Shown here in pieces: positions 1 to 8,236 of a DNA stretch of 27,262 nucleotides. Position numbers and translations under genes: made by a program. The stretch is from contig BTRG01000032.1 in NCBI GenBank assembly GCA_036986275.1, positions 1-27,262 of the forward strand. Reading direction: 5' to 3'. The stretch comes from BTRG01 sp036986275. GTDB lineage: Bacteria; Pseudomonadota; Gammaproteobacteria; Acidiferrobacterales; SZUA-150. Each line of letters starts with the position of its first letter. The first letter of the stretch is position 1. The notes under the pieces are model-generated. The model ran no database searches and was not told the DNA's origin. It saw nothing but the letters and a program-made list of their open reading frames with translations.

Positions 1-329
1 CTGCTGTACACTCTGTCTTCATAAGGCCGTTGTCTCCTTTGGCTATAACTTGTTGATTGCACAACTGTTATGCCATGGAACACGGCCTTATTCAATTCTG
101 CTGGTGAGAAATGCGGGCTAGACTATAATTAAGTATTATGTCCCCTGATCCCTCCGACCAGGAGGAGGGTCGATCTTGTATCGAAGAAGGGCCAGGTATC
201 TACAGTGTTTACTACTGAGCACAGTGTATATTAGCAAATACTAGACTCGGTTTTTTTCTCATCGATTCATCTTCTCAAGCAATTCAAAGGGGCCTGAAGC
301 CCAGTTACTCGTTTTCCCATTATCTAATA
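1..329. other. Gene-free stretch downstream of the helicase operon
   Basis: I see no convincing coding region in these 329 bases, which lie beyond the 3' end of the helicase gene. A perfect 10-bp inverted repeat, ATAAGGCCGT at 21-30 and ACGGCCTTAT at 82-91, is separated by 51 bases. A short GC-rich dyad, CCCTCC (150-155) and GGAGGG (164-169), could form a hairpin but has no T-run on the minus-strand side. A T-run lies on the plus strand at about 250-256 without a clear stem before it. These may be remnants of a mobile-element end or terminator parts. I cannot assign a function. Confidence 0.35.
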
Positions 330-3131
330 CTAAATCGTCAGATCTAATTTTAGTTTTTCCAGCACTTGGGTTGGTAATGGAATACGCTCAGCAAGTTTTT
401 CTGTGGTCTCGTAATCGATTTTGAAACTACCTCCCATCACAACATTAAACCATCGGTCCCTGTCCATCACAACACGGTACATTTTTTCGTCCTGCGTTCC
501 TGCCAAATAAGGATAATACACGTATATAGGTTGACCTACCTTTTCTGCTTTTGCGCCAATGCGATCAACGCGGCCGGTTCGTTGTTCAAGATTGCTTGGA
601 TTCCACGACAAGTCATAGTGGATAATGTGTCGACAATTTAAATGCAGATCTACACCTTCTGATAACACGCTACTGGCCACTAACACTTCTGGATAAAACG
701 GCGTGTTAAATGTCTTCATCAAGTGCTGCCTGGCATCCTGTTCTACAGAACCATTAACAAGTCGAACAGTAGCCAGCACCGCGTCTTTTTCCCCTTCACC
801 TTCTATATCGCTGTTCGACGATATATCACCTATCTGAATTGACTTTAGCGCAGCTAAATAACTTTTTCTCTCTTCGTCGGTACGGTCTGACAAAAACCTG
901 AAAAAATTTGCTAACAGCTCATTAAAAGATAATCCATAGGCTTCCTTATACTCAAAAGCCTTGTGCAGCGTCTCCGGCTGGACACGACTACCCGCAAATT
1001 CGAAATAGCGAACCAGAAAAGTGGGTGTTCTCATAAAGCGATGAACTACCGAGACAAGCTCATCATGGCAGTCTGCCAGGTTGGCAAACGGTTTTATCTG
1101 TTCGTTGATTAACTCTTCTGCGCGCTTATGTAATCCTGAACCATCTTTAAAACGTTTGCCCATGTTTTGCAGTCGAGCGGCAACGACGTCCTTATCGCAT
1201 GATAATTTTTTTGACGCTTGAACATAAAGCTTCTCACGAATCTGGTGAGAGATGTGCGCCCTCAGTGCACGGCCCGTCTTAATGTAGTGACAGAACACCA
1301 ACACCTTTTCACCTTTCAACCAGAGATCAACCACGCGATCAACGACTGGCCTGATCTTTGGATGCAGCTCGGAAAGCACACGGTCACCAGGTTTTATAGC
1401 TTCCTTGATTTGACGTAGATACCAGTCCGTTTCACTATCCGATTTGGCCACGCCCTCGATTACATCATCTTCCAACTCAGCGCCCAGATTACCTTCTAGT
1501 AGATTACTGCGTGTTTCAAGGAATGTCTCATAGCTTGATGCCAAACCCTCCGAGGTTACGGGTCTGCCTCCTGGCGTCAGCGCGACATAACGTGCAGCGA
1601 GCAGGAACGGCAAGGCGGATTCCTCATCAATACTCAGTCCCTGCGATTCACAGTCGTTATGATTATTATCATGATCTATCACGGACTGGCCCGCGAGTTT
1701 ACGTCGTCGCGGAATTTGTTGATGTTCTGATGAAAGTTCCCGCGGTCGGGTATGACGAATCACCCATTGCCCTAACGCTTTGTTAGCCTGACTTAAGGCG
1801 TCTGCTGCAAGCGTAATGGCTTGTTGTGCAATCACAATCGATTCACTGTGTCCCTCGCCTGTTTCAATGTCTTCCCACCATGCATCAATATCATGGTGGG
1901 TATACAGATGCCCGTTGCGCATGAGGTTCTCATCTCCTAACTGGCCCCACTTTTTCTCGAGAAAATAGGCCTGCTGCTGTGATTCATCCAGCAACTCCCT
2001 GAGCTGTTCAAGTTTTTGCTGGTAATGATATTGTCCGCCACCAGGTGCATTGTCACTATCCCAGCTAATCCCCTTAAACCGGTCCAGAATATTACAGAGT
2101 TCATAATGACCTAGTTGGAACGGTGTAGCTGTTAAAAACAGCATGCGCTCAAAAACACCGGCCAGTTGCCCGCCCCGGCTAACGGCATTGGCATCATGCT
2201 CGGCTTCCTCGCTATGAAACATTGACGCAAGACGCGTTCCGGCATTTTTTAAATGATGCGCTTCATCGAGCACCAGCAATGGCAACTGAACCCTGGCTTT
2301 CAGGAAACAACTTGTCCATATACTTGGCAATATCTTCCGTAACTCTCTGCGCAAACGCGTCAATCGTTGATTCAGACCGGAGGACTCTCTTTTTGGGATC
2401 GCCTGAATCGCTTCCCATAACTCATCCAACAAGGGTTTGATTTCCGGTTCTTCCAGTGCCTGCAGAACATGCTCAGGAACTGGATCATCATCAATCTCAT
2501 CAAATCCCTTCTTGTTAAGAATACGCATCCATTTGGAGGTATGGTGATCAAGCAATGTCTCCCAGATGGAGTCATCCTTTCTGGTGTAACTATCCATCAT
2601 CAGGATTTTTCCGGCAAAACGCCCCATGGAACGGTGCTGGACTTCAGCATTTCTTCGATGTTTCATTGCACGCTGAATGATTGCTAGCTTCACCCACCCA
2701 TCAGAAAGGTTCTTGCCCAGTGCCCCATGCGCCAGAAATATCACCTGCTTTCGGCGTTCGGGAGGATCATCAAGCAGCTTTAAAAACTCCACGCCGTTGT
2801 CTGCCACAGCCATGTTTAACTTGCCGCGCAACGGGGCGGGCAGGCAGTTATTCACAAACACACTAAAGTCCAGTCGCCACTTAGTTAGTACCGCCGGTGG
2901 TACCATGATGACAACGGGTCGCTGATCATGCAGGCTCACGGAGGCCGCAGCGGCCAACGCCACGAAAGTCTTTCCCATACCCACTTCATCGGCCAGTATC
3001 TGGCCTGGCGCATTTGAAAAGCGTTCCAGTATTATGCTCGCAGTACGCTTCTGTCGCGTCGCGTCATCATCACCAATGCGCCCGGAACCATCGAGCGCGA
3101 TACGCTCATCAAGGTGATGCACCCAGGCCAT
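330..3131 (-). CDS. SNF2-type superfamily 2 helicase, likely defence-associated
   Basis: A 933-aa DNA-dependent ATPase/translocase. Walker A lies in LADEVGMGKT (residues 46-55, K54), the Walker B DEAH box at 289-292 (LLVLDEAHHLKN), motif III in LTATP (333-337), and motif VI in QRTGRVDRIG (850-859). About 230 residues of mostly charged sequence lie between the first motifs and the DEAH box. The tail MYRVVMDRDRWFNVVMG resembles the end of RapA-like and defence SNF2 helicases. I chose the ATG at 3131 because it forms TAATG with the stop of the upstream PLD gene (1-base overlap) and has GGAG/AGGA upstream. An in-frame extension to 3224 would lie wholly inside the PLD gene. It is the last gene of a three-gene operon. 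Helicase assignment is secure; the defence role is inferred from the neighbours. I do not see a methyltransferase or DUF1998 gene that would make this DISARM. Confidence 0.88.
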   Translation of the reverse strand: MAWVHHLDERIALDGSGRIGDDDATRQKRTASIILERFSNAPGQILADEVGMGKTFVALAAAASVSLHDQRPVVIMVPPAVLTKWRLDFSVFVNNCLPAPLRGKLNMAVADNGVEFLKLLDDPPERRKQVIFLAHGALGKNLSDGWVKLAIIQRAMKHRRNAEVQHRSMGRFAGKILMMDSYTRKDDSIWETLLDHHTSKWMRILNKKGFDEIDDDPVPEHVLQALEEPEIKPLLDELWEAIQAIPKRESSGLNQRLTRLRRELRKILPSIWTSCFLKARVQLPLLVLDEAHHLKNAGTRLASMFHSEEAEHDANAVSRGGQLAGVFERMLFLTATPFQLGHYELCNILDRFKGISWDSDNAPGGGQYHYQQKLEQLRELLDESQQQAYFLEKKWGQLGDENLMRNGHLYTHHDIDAWWEDIETGEGHSESIVIAQQAITLAADALSQANKALGQWVIRHTRPRELSSEHQQIPRRRKLAGQSVIDHDNNHNDCESQGLSIDEESALPFLLAARYVALTPGGRPVTSEGLASSYETFLETRSNLLEGNLGAELEDDVIEGVAKSDSETDWYLRQIKEAIKPGDRVLSELHPKIRPVVDRVVDLWLKGEKVLVFCHYIKTGRALRAHISHQIREKLYVQASKKLSCDKDVVAARLQNMGKRFKDGSGLHKRAEELINEQIKPFANLADCHDELVSVVHRFMRTPTFLVRYFEFAGSRVQPETLHKAFEYKEAYGLSFNELLANFFRFLSDRTDEERKSYLAALKSIQIGDISSNSDIEGEGEKDAVLATVRLVNGSVEQDARQHLMKTFNTPFYPEVLVASSVLSEGVDLHLNCRHIIHYDLSWNPSNLEQRTGRVDRIGAKAEKVGQPIYVYYPYLAGTQDEKMYRVVMDRDRWFNVVMGGSFKIDYETTEKLAERIPLPTQVLEKLKLDLTI

Positions 3132-5212
3132 TATCCTGTCTCCGATTGCATTTTTCCGGTCAAACCTTGTTTCACAACCGCTTGACAGTAACGATAAATT
3201 GCCGGTGAGGCCTCTTTCCCACAATCTTTCATCTGTGGAATAAGTTTATTAATCATCTTTATTAAGTGTTGATAATAGGTGCTTTCATCCAACGACCCGT
3301 CTTGTGCCTGATAATGAATACGGCCCATGTCCAACACCAATTCGGACATTAAAAAAGCCAATTCGTCTTTACTTTCGGTGTGTTTACGTAATGCTTTTAC
3401 AACCGCCTTCACGCCAATAGGGCCGTCTAAACGCCAGAGCAACGCTTCTTCCGTTGCCACCGGTCGTTGTAATCGTTCTCTCAACCCCGTCAATGCCCGA
3501 CTGATCCGCTGGGTCCGAGGGATCAAATAGTGGCTGGTTTGTATACGCTTATGAGGGTCTAGGTCATCTTGCACTCCCCCCTCTCCCTCAACACCCTTGG
3601 CCTGCTTGCGTCTGAGTATTTTACGCATGGCGTCCCGCAGTGACCCCTGGCTGCTCAATATTTCAATCAGGGCATCCAACGATAAGTTTTTTAAATCTTC
3701 TGGTGGAGGTAGCAAAGAGGCGTCGGCAATGTTAACCGGCCAATAAGCGTGCGCATTATTCCCCCAACTGACCTGTAATATTGATGGCAAAGTTACATCC
3801 CGCCAGTGGATAACCCACTTTTCGGGCCTGCCTGCCTGTTGCCATTGCGCATGGGTTGCAATAATTTGTTTAGGTTCACCAAACGTGATTGACCAGATTT
3901 CAGGGGGGATGGCAAACATCAGTTGCAACTGGAGTTCTCCTGTATCATCGCGTACTAACACTGCGTCCTGAAAACCCAGGGGTAAGCCTGTTTGCATATC
4001 CTCGTCTTCACTGTCATCCTGCTTTAACTCCCCAAATCCAAGTTGTGCTGATTTGACTTTATCACCATGAATCCAGGCTTGATTGAAATTCTTATTTGCC
4101 CCTCGCACATCTTCCCGAAATAAATAAATAAGATTGGCCTCAATGTTGGGTTGTATGCTGAGCCCGGTCCCGCGTTGCGTGAAATTACTGGAGCCACACA
4201 AGAAACCGCTCCACCGCTGACCTTCAAACCACATCGCCTTGGCATGCAAGGGCCGATAAGGTTCTCCTTCTGCCTCACTAGGCGTCTCACCAATGCGGCG
4301 ATAGCGACTTGTCATCTGCTTTCTTTCAGGAATAGTCTGGCTGGCCCGAGGGATATGCATTAGCCAACGTTCTTCTTCGGGAGCTTTTTCTGCCGTGGTG
4401 TACCAGCTAATTGTCCGCTCTACATTTCTTGCGTTTAATAATCGGGTTAACTCATTTACTGTTATTTCTGCTTTGGCCTCTTCTGTATCAAAGAACGGAC
4501 TTTTTACATATGCGCGGGCAATACCACCACGAGATTCCCAAGCTGCTCTTATTTGATCAAAAATATTGGGCCCCTTTGGCACAACAAATATTGGCTGAAT
4601 TGAGATTTTTAAATCTGCCTCATCAGCACCCCATAAAACACCAATTTGTCGAGCTTTAGCAATAACAGCTTGCCACCTTTCTACCACGCTGCTTTCCTTG
4701 GGCACGGACACCCGATCCGGTAAAGCCTCAAGAAAATTCAAAACATCCACCAATGCTTGACGCGGAAAGGTCGAGCTCTGCTCATAATCCAGTACACCGA
4801 AGACTTCCTGATTCTTGCAATACCCTTGCTCAGTCAAATTGGCTGAAGCAATAATAATTCGAATATGACCTTGCCAAACCAATAGTGAAACCTTGGCATG
4901 CTGACATCCACCTGCGACCCGTGCTGGAATCACGTCCCATCGCAAGCTGTGCGACTCACTGATGTGTCGACTGTCTACCATTACAACTGTGCCACACAAG
5001 CCGGACATCTTTTCCTCGCGCTCGATCAAATACAGCGCCCCATCCTGATTGGGTTCGCTATCCATTGCCAGGAAATTCGACAGGCACTGCTCTTCGAATA
5101 AGGCCGCAGAGAAAGTAAACGTTGTAGATAAACATCCGATCGGTTTACCTGCATGCTCAGGCGGCAACCACTGATCCAGTAACTTTTTTGTTCGTCTTTT
5201 ATCTTCAGGCAT
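3131..5212 (-). CDS. Large PLD-superfamily protein with two HxK...N motifs (nuclease-like)
   Basis: A 693-aa protein with the duplicated phospholipase D fold. Motif one has H105 and K107 in QHAKVSLLVW, then N125 in IASANLTEQG. Motif two has H323 and K325 in LHAKAMWFEG, then N343 in CGSSNFTQRG. The usual acidic residue five positions after the lysine is missing from both, giving HxK...N as in Tdp1 rather than canonical HKD. The C-terminal half (about 360-693) is unassigned. The start at 5212 is preferred: the ATG overlaps the TGA of the upstream gene by 8 bases and GGGAAGG lies just before it. A longer reading to 5371 would run inside the upstream gene. Its stop overlaps the helicase start by one base, so translation is probably coupled. 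A phosphodiesterase acting on DNA or DNA-protein adducts is likely, perhaps as the effector of a defence system; the substrate is not visible. Confidence 0.82.
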   Translation of the reverse strand: MPEDKRRTKKLLDQWLPPEHAGKPIGCLSTTFTFSAALFEEQCLSNFLAMDSEPNQDGALYLIEREEKMSGLCGTVVMVDSRHISESHSLRWDVIPARVAGGCQHAKVSLLVWQGHIRIIIASANLTEQGYCKNQEVFGVLDYEQSSTFPRQALVDVLNFLEALPDRVSVPKESSVVERWQAVIAKARQIGVLWGADEADLKISIQPIFVVPKGPNIFDQIRAAWESRGGIARAYVKSPFFDTEEAKAEITVNELTRLLNARNVERTISWYTTAEKAPEEERWLMHIPRASQTIPERKQMTSRYRRIGETPSEAEGEPYRPLHAKAMWFEGQRWSGFLCGSSNFTQRGTGLSIQPNIEANLIYLFREDVRGANKNFNQAWIHGDKVKSAQLGFGELKQDDSEDEDMQTGLPLGFQDAVLVRDDTGELQLQLMFAIPPEIWSITFGEPKQIIATHAQWQQAGRPEKWVIHWRDVTLPSILQVSWGNNAHAYWPVNIADASLLPPPEDLKNLSLDALIEILSSQGSLRDAMRKILRRKQAKGVEGEGGVQDDLDPHKRIQTSHYLIPRTQRISRALTGLRERLQRPVATEEALLWRLDGPIGVKAVVKALRKHTESKDELAFLMSELVLDMGRIHYQAQDGSLDESTYYQHLIKMINKLIPQMKDCGKEASPAIYRYCQAVVKQGLTGKMQSETG

Positions 5213-6530
5213 TCGACGCCTTCCCGATATCGACCGCAAATGACCATAACGATGTGAGTCGGTAGGCATGCACATAATGCCCTGATTGTTTGGGAGGCTC
5301 GTTTTGGCAGTAAGCAGTCCGGGTACGGATCGCGCCTCCATCATAGCGTTCAATAAAAGGCATCTTGCCATTCGGGGGTTTGTTCTGCTGGTTGATCACA
5401 TGATGATCTAGTAAGGCATTGACCCAGTCACCGGCACTTCCAGTGCTTGAGAAAAGTTCTTGAAAACCTGCAAAACTGCCATAGACCTCATGGGCATGCA
5501 GCCCCTCCTCCAATGCAGTTTGTATTTGCGGTAACCGTTTGGCGGCTGCTGTCACACTGTCCAAACCTGTAAGCTCGTTAATACCCACTGACCGTTCGGC
5601 CTGGGACCCTGCATAAAGAATGTGATAGAACGCGTCCGTAACAAGTCGGGAAAATTCTTCATACCGTTGTATCGTTTCCAGTAACGCTTTCATCGCCGGA
5701 GACGATTTTTCTATCAGTGCACGATGTATTACTTGCTCACTTTCATCTGAATCGCTGTTAAGCCAGATATCAGCACCCTCGTTAACCAGAAACTGGAAAT
5801 ACTCGGACCTGAGTGGCTCACGTTCATCGATTAAAAACTCCCAAAGCAGTGCACTTACTTTTGGACCCGGTTGATGCGTAACCATGGGCTCAGCGAACTT
5901 TTGCCAATGCTTCCAGTGCTTTTGGGTTTTTTCATTCTCAAGACCGTAATCAATGCCCTCGCGGGAAAGTTTAAAGTAGGCCTCTCGGTTGCGAATAATA
6001 TGATTTTGATCCTGTTCCCAGGCAGCGACTAATCGGGGGCATTGGTGACTGGTCTTGTCTTCATATAGGATCTCCAGTTTCCGGGCGAGTAATTTATATA
6101 CACCGTAAAAACCAAATACCGAGGGTGTTTTTAAATAACTCTCCGCTGCAACACAACCAAACTGGTCAATAGCATGGGATACCTTGTCACGTCCTGGCAG
6201 CCCGGTTAACCGCGCCGGGTCTTTATGGCGATAACTACCGACTAACGCCTGCACCACATACCATTCAAAGATCTGTATGGGTGATACGTTATTAATTTCT
6301 GAATACTGTCCTGTGTATTCCTCAGCGAGGCTAGCCCCAATCGCGATGGGAACAAGAAAACCAGGATGTTTTTGGCGCTCACGAACACCGGGGCATAACC
6401 GGTTAACCGTTAAGGCATCTGCAATTGAATACAAGCCTAGCGGATCCAATGCGCCTTCTGCTACCTCGGGTTGATCATAAGCTGATAACCATGGAATAAC
6501 CTGATTGAGTGATCTTGTAAGGGCTTTCAT
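5205..6530 (-). CDS. Unrecognised 441-aa protein, first gene of the helicase/PLD operon
   Basis: I do not recognise the family with confidence. The protein is soluble-looking, rich in aromatic residues, and has no signal peptide or obvious membrane helix. The N-terminal part contains NRLCPGVRERQKHPGFLVPI (about residues 43-62) and then an EWYVVQALVGSYR segment. A central segment reads YLKTPSVFGFYGVYKLLA. This layout loosely recalls DUF6361-like proteins that neighbour nucleases and helicases, but the match is from memory and weak. It starts at 6530 with only a poor ribosome binding site, and it ends inside the start of the PLD gene (8-base overlap). Being first in the operon, it may set complex stoichiometry or recognise the target. 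That function is inference only. Confidence 0.72.
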   Translation of the reverse strand: MKALTRSLNQVIPWLSAYDQPEVAEGALDPLGLYSIADALTVNRLCPGVRERQKHPGFLVPIAIGASLAEEYTGQYSEINNVSPIQIFEWYVVQALVGSYRHKDPARLTGLPGRDKVSHAIDQFGCVAAESYLKTPSVFGFYGVYKLLARKLEILYEDKTSHQCPRLVAAWEQDQNHIIRNREAYFKLSREGIDYGLENEKTQKHWKHWQKFAEPMVTHQPGPKVSALLWEFLIDEREPLRSEYFQFLVNEGADIWLNSDSDESEQVIHRALIEKSSPAMKALLETIQRYEEFSRLVTDAFYHILYAGSQAERSVGINELTGLDSVTAAAKRLPQIQTALEEGLHAHEVYGSFAGFQELFSSTGSAGDWVNALLDHHVINQQNKPPNGKMPFIERYDGGAIRTRTAYCQNEPPKQSGHYVHAYRLTSLWSFAVDIGKASNA

Positions 6531-6546
6531 TCATCAGCTCGCATAG

Positions 6547-6573
6547 ATTGTAGATGCCTTATTTACTTAACAA
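6547..6573 (-). promoter_or_regulatory. Weak promoter candidate for the helicase/PLD operon
   Basis: Read on the minus strand there is a -35-like TTGTTA (6573-6568) and a -10-like TACAAT (6552-6547), with a spacer of only 15 bases. Transcription would begin about 10 bases before the ATG at 6530. The short spacer makes this a weak or regulated promoter at best. It is the only pair I found in the 171-base gap shared with abiEi. Confidence 0.25.
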
Positions 6574-6643
6574 CTTTCTGATTGCCTCTTCTGCCTGCTT
6601 AAATCAGAGACAGTAAGCCTGAATCGTGGTTTCACTGCGAAAC

Positions 6644-6672
6644 TTGATTTTTCGGGCTAAAACAGACATATT
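6644..6672 (+). promoter_or_regulatory. Promoter of the abiE operon
   Basis: TTGATT (6644-6649) and CATATT (6667-6672) are separated by exactly 17 bases and match -35/-10 spacing. This places the start of transcription near 6679, about 23 bases before the abiEi ATG. The -10 element lies inside the left arm of the inverted repeat at 6663-6674, as expected for a repressed promoter. A second possible -10, TATATT, lies at 6680-6685. Confidence 0.5.
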
Positions 6673-6708
6673 GTTACCATATATTAGCAAATGGCGACAA
6701 TATGTCTG
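6663..6708. promoter_or_regulatory. Perfect 12-bp inverted repeat, likely AbiEi operator
   Basis: CAGACATATTGT (6663-6674) is the exact reverse complement of ACAATATGTCTG (6697-6708), with a 22-base spacer. A further CC/GG pair (6677-6678 and 6693-6694) extends the symmetry after a two-base mismatch. The left arm covers the -10 element and the right arm covers the abiEi start codon. AbiEi antitoxins are known to repress their own operon by binding inverted repeats in the promoter. The left arm lies before the predicted transcription start, so this is best read as a DNA operator and not an RNA hairpin. Confidence 0.65.
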
Positions 6709-7310
6709 CTCGTAAGAACAAAATACCCTCTGAGGAGATATTCCGCAAACATGGTGGACAGCTTCGCATGAGTGAGGCCATTCGGTACGGAATCTCCCGC
6801 TATTCCCTCTATAAAATGCGGGATAATGGTGTTGTTGAGCAGGTTTCCCGCGGCATTTTCCGGATGGCCGATCTGCCGCCCATCAGTAACCCGGACCTGG
6901 TGACAGTTAGCCTGCGATTCCCCAATGCCGTGATTTGCCTCATTTCTGCTCTGTCGTACCATGGTATTACTACCCAAATTCCCCACGCCGTATCAGTAGC
7001 CGTATCAAGAGGGGTACGGATGCCGTCGCTCGACTCACCGCCGGTCCATGCCTATAAATTTTCGGAGGATGCTTTTACATTCGGTATCGAAACCCACCAA
7101 ATCGATGGTGTGGCAGTACAAATTTACAGCCCGGAGAAGACACTGGCTGACTGCTTCAAGTACCGCAACAAGCTTGGGATGGATGTGGTGCTGGAAGCCC
7201 TGAAACTCTACAAGTCGCAAAAAAAAATCAATCTGGACAATCTGCTCAAGTACGCCAAAATCTGCCGTGTTGAAAAGGTGATAAGGCCCTATCTGGAGGC
7301 AACCCTGTGA
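6702..7310 (+). CDS. abiEi: Type IV toxin-antitoxin system antitoxin AbiEi
   Basis: A 202-aa antitoxin of the AbiE family. The first 60 residues form a winged-helix region (EIFRKHGGQLRMSEAIRYGI, then SLYKMRDNGVVEQVSRGIFR), typical of the AbiEi N-terminal DNA-binding domain. The remainder matches the AbiEi C-terminal domain, with ALSYHGITTQIP and YSPEKTLADCFKYRNKLG as landmarks. It lowers toxicity of AbiEii and represses the operon. It ends in GTGA, a 4-base overlap with the toxin gene, so translation is coupled. The ATG has no clear Shine-Dalgarno sequence and lies inside an inverted repeat, which suggests low, autoregulated expression. It is divergent from the helicase operon. Confidence 0.9.
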   Translation: MSARKNKIPSEEIFRKHGGQLRMSEAIRYGISRYSLYKMRDNGVVEQVSRGIFRMADLPPISNPDLVTVSLRFPNAVICLISALSYHGITTQIPHAVSVAVSRGVRMPSLDSPPVHAYKFSEDAFTFGIETHQIDGVAVQIYSPEKTLADCFKYRNKLGMDVVLEALKLYKSQKKINLDNLLKYAKICRVEKVIRPYLEATL

Positions 7311-8236
7311 GCCACGGGAAATTTGCTAAAGCCGGGAATATTGCGGCCTCAATCCGTCAACGGCTACTGAATCGAGCCAGGAATGACAAACGGCCATTTA
7401 ACGAGTTGCTCCAGTACTACGCAATGGAGCGATTTCTTTACCGCTTGTCACAATCAGGGCATGCCAATTGTTTTATTCTCAAGGGCGCGTTGTTGCTTAG
7501 CGTATGGCTCTCGCCGCAAGCTTCAACACAGTTTCGACCCACCATGGATATCGATATGTTAGGGAGGACGAGTAATGAGGAAGACAGCATCATTGCTCAA
7601 ATCAAAGACATCATTTCTATTGAAACTGAACTGGATGGACTCAATTTTGACCCTAACTCCATACGGGCAGATCGCATCACCGAAGACGCCGACTATAAAG
7701 GAATTCGGGTGCGGTTTACGGGTGGCCTGGATAATGCGCGCGTGCATATGCAGATTGATATCGGATTCGGTGACATTGTATACCCTGGGCCCGTCGAGTC
7801 AGAATTACCTACTTTGCTGGATTCCCCGGCGCTCAAACTCCTATGTTATAGCCGTGAAAGCGCCATTGCTGAAAAATTCGAGGCCATGCTGAAATTGGGT
7901 GAATTGAACAGCAGGATGAAGGATTTTTTTGATATCTGGCTGTTATCCCGGCAATTTGATTTTGTCGGTAATGATTTAGCCGAAGCGATTCGATTGACAC
8001 TAGAACATCGTGGCACAGAACTGCCTGAGGAAATCGTTGCCTTCACAAGAGTATTTATCGATGCCAAGCAGGTTCAGTGGTCAGCATTCCATAAAAGATT
8101 AGTCCAGGATTATGCCCCGGCTGATTTCGGAGAAGTTGTTGCCGTTGTAGAGACTTTTCTTGGTCCTATCGCCTCTGTGCTAGTGAATGGTAAAAAAGCT
8201 CCCCATCACTGGTCAGCATCTGGACCTTGGGTATAG
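7307..8236 (+). CDS. abiEii: Nucleotidyltransferase AbiEii/AbiGii-family toxin
   Basis: A 309-aa toxin with a polymerase-beta-like nucleotidyltransferase fold. Landmarks are ILKGALLLSVW (around residues 57-67), the metal-binding RPTMDIDMLG (D81 and D83), a third acidic residue in QIDIGFGD (D151), and the later conserved SAIAEKFEAMLKLG and SRMKDFFDIW. These are the four motifs of the DUF1814/AbiEii family. Related toxins transfer nucleotides to RNA or tRNA and cause growth arrest during phage infection. It begins with GTG overlapping the antitoxin stop (GTGA). All key residues seem intact, so I expect an active toxin. Confidence 0.9.
   Translation: MSHGKFAKAGNIAASIRQRLLNRARNDKRPFNELLQYYAMERFLYRLSQSGHANCFILKGALLLSVWLSPQASTQFRPTMDIDMLGRTSNEEDSIIAQIKDIISIETELDGLNFDPNSIRADRITEDADYKGIRVRFTGGLDNARVHMQIDIGFGDIVYPGPVESELPTLLDSPALKLLCYSRESAIAEKFEAMLKLGELNSRMKDFFDIWLLSRQFDFVGNDLAEAIRLTLEHRGTELPEEIVAFTRVFIDAKQVQWSAFHKRLVQDYAPADFGEVVAVVETFLGPIASVLVNGKKAPHHWSASGPWV

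Noticed and set aside
3131..5371. Longer starts for the PLD protein (5371) and helicase (3224)
   Set aside because: Both extensions lie inside the preceding gene and lack a good ribosome binding site. The starts at 5212 and 3131 form classical stop-start overlaps with purine-rich sites upstream.
330..6530. Assignment of the helicase/PLD operon to DISARM
   Set aside because: DISARM has a PLD gene (drmC) and helicases, but I see no DUF1998 gene and no DNA methyltransferase here. The PLD protein is also far larger than I expect for DrmC.
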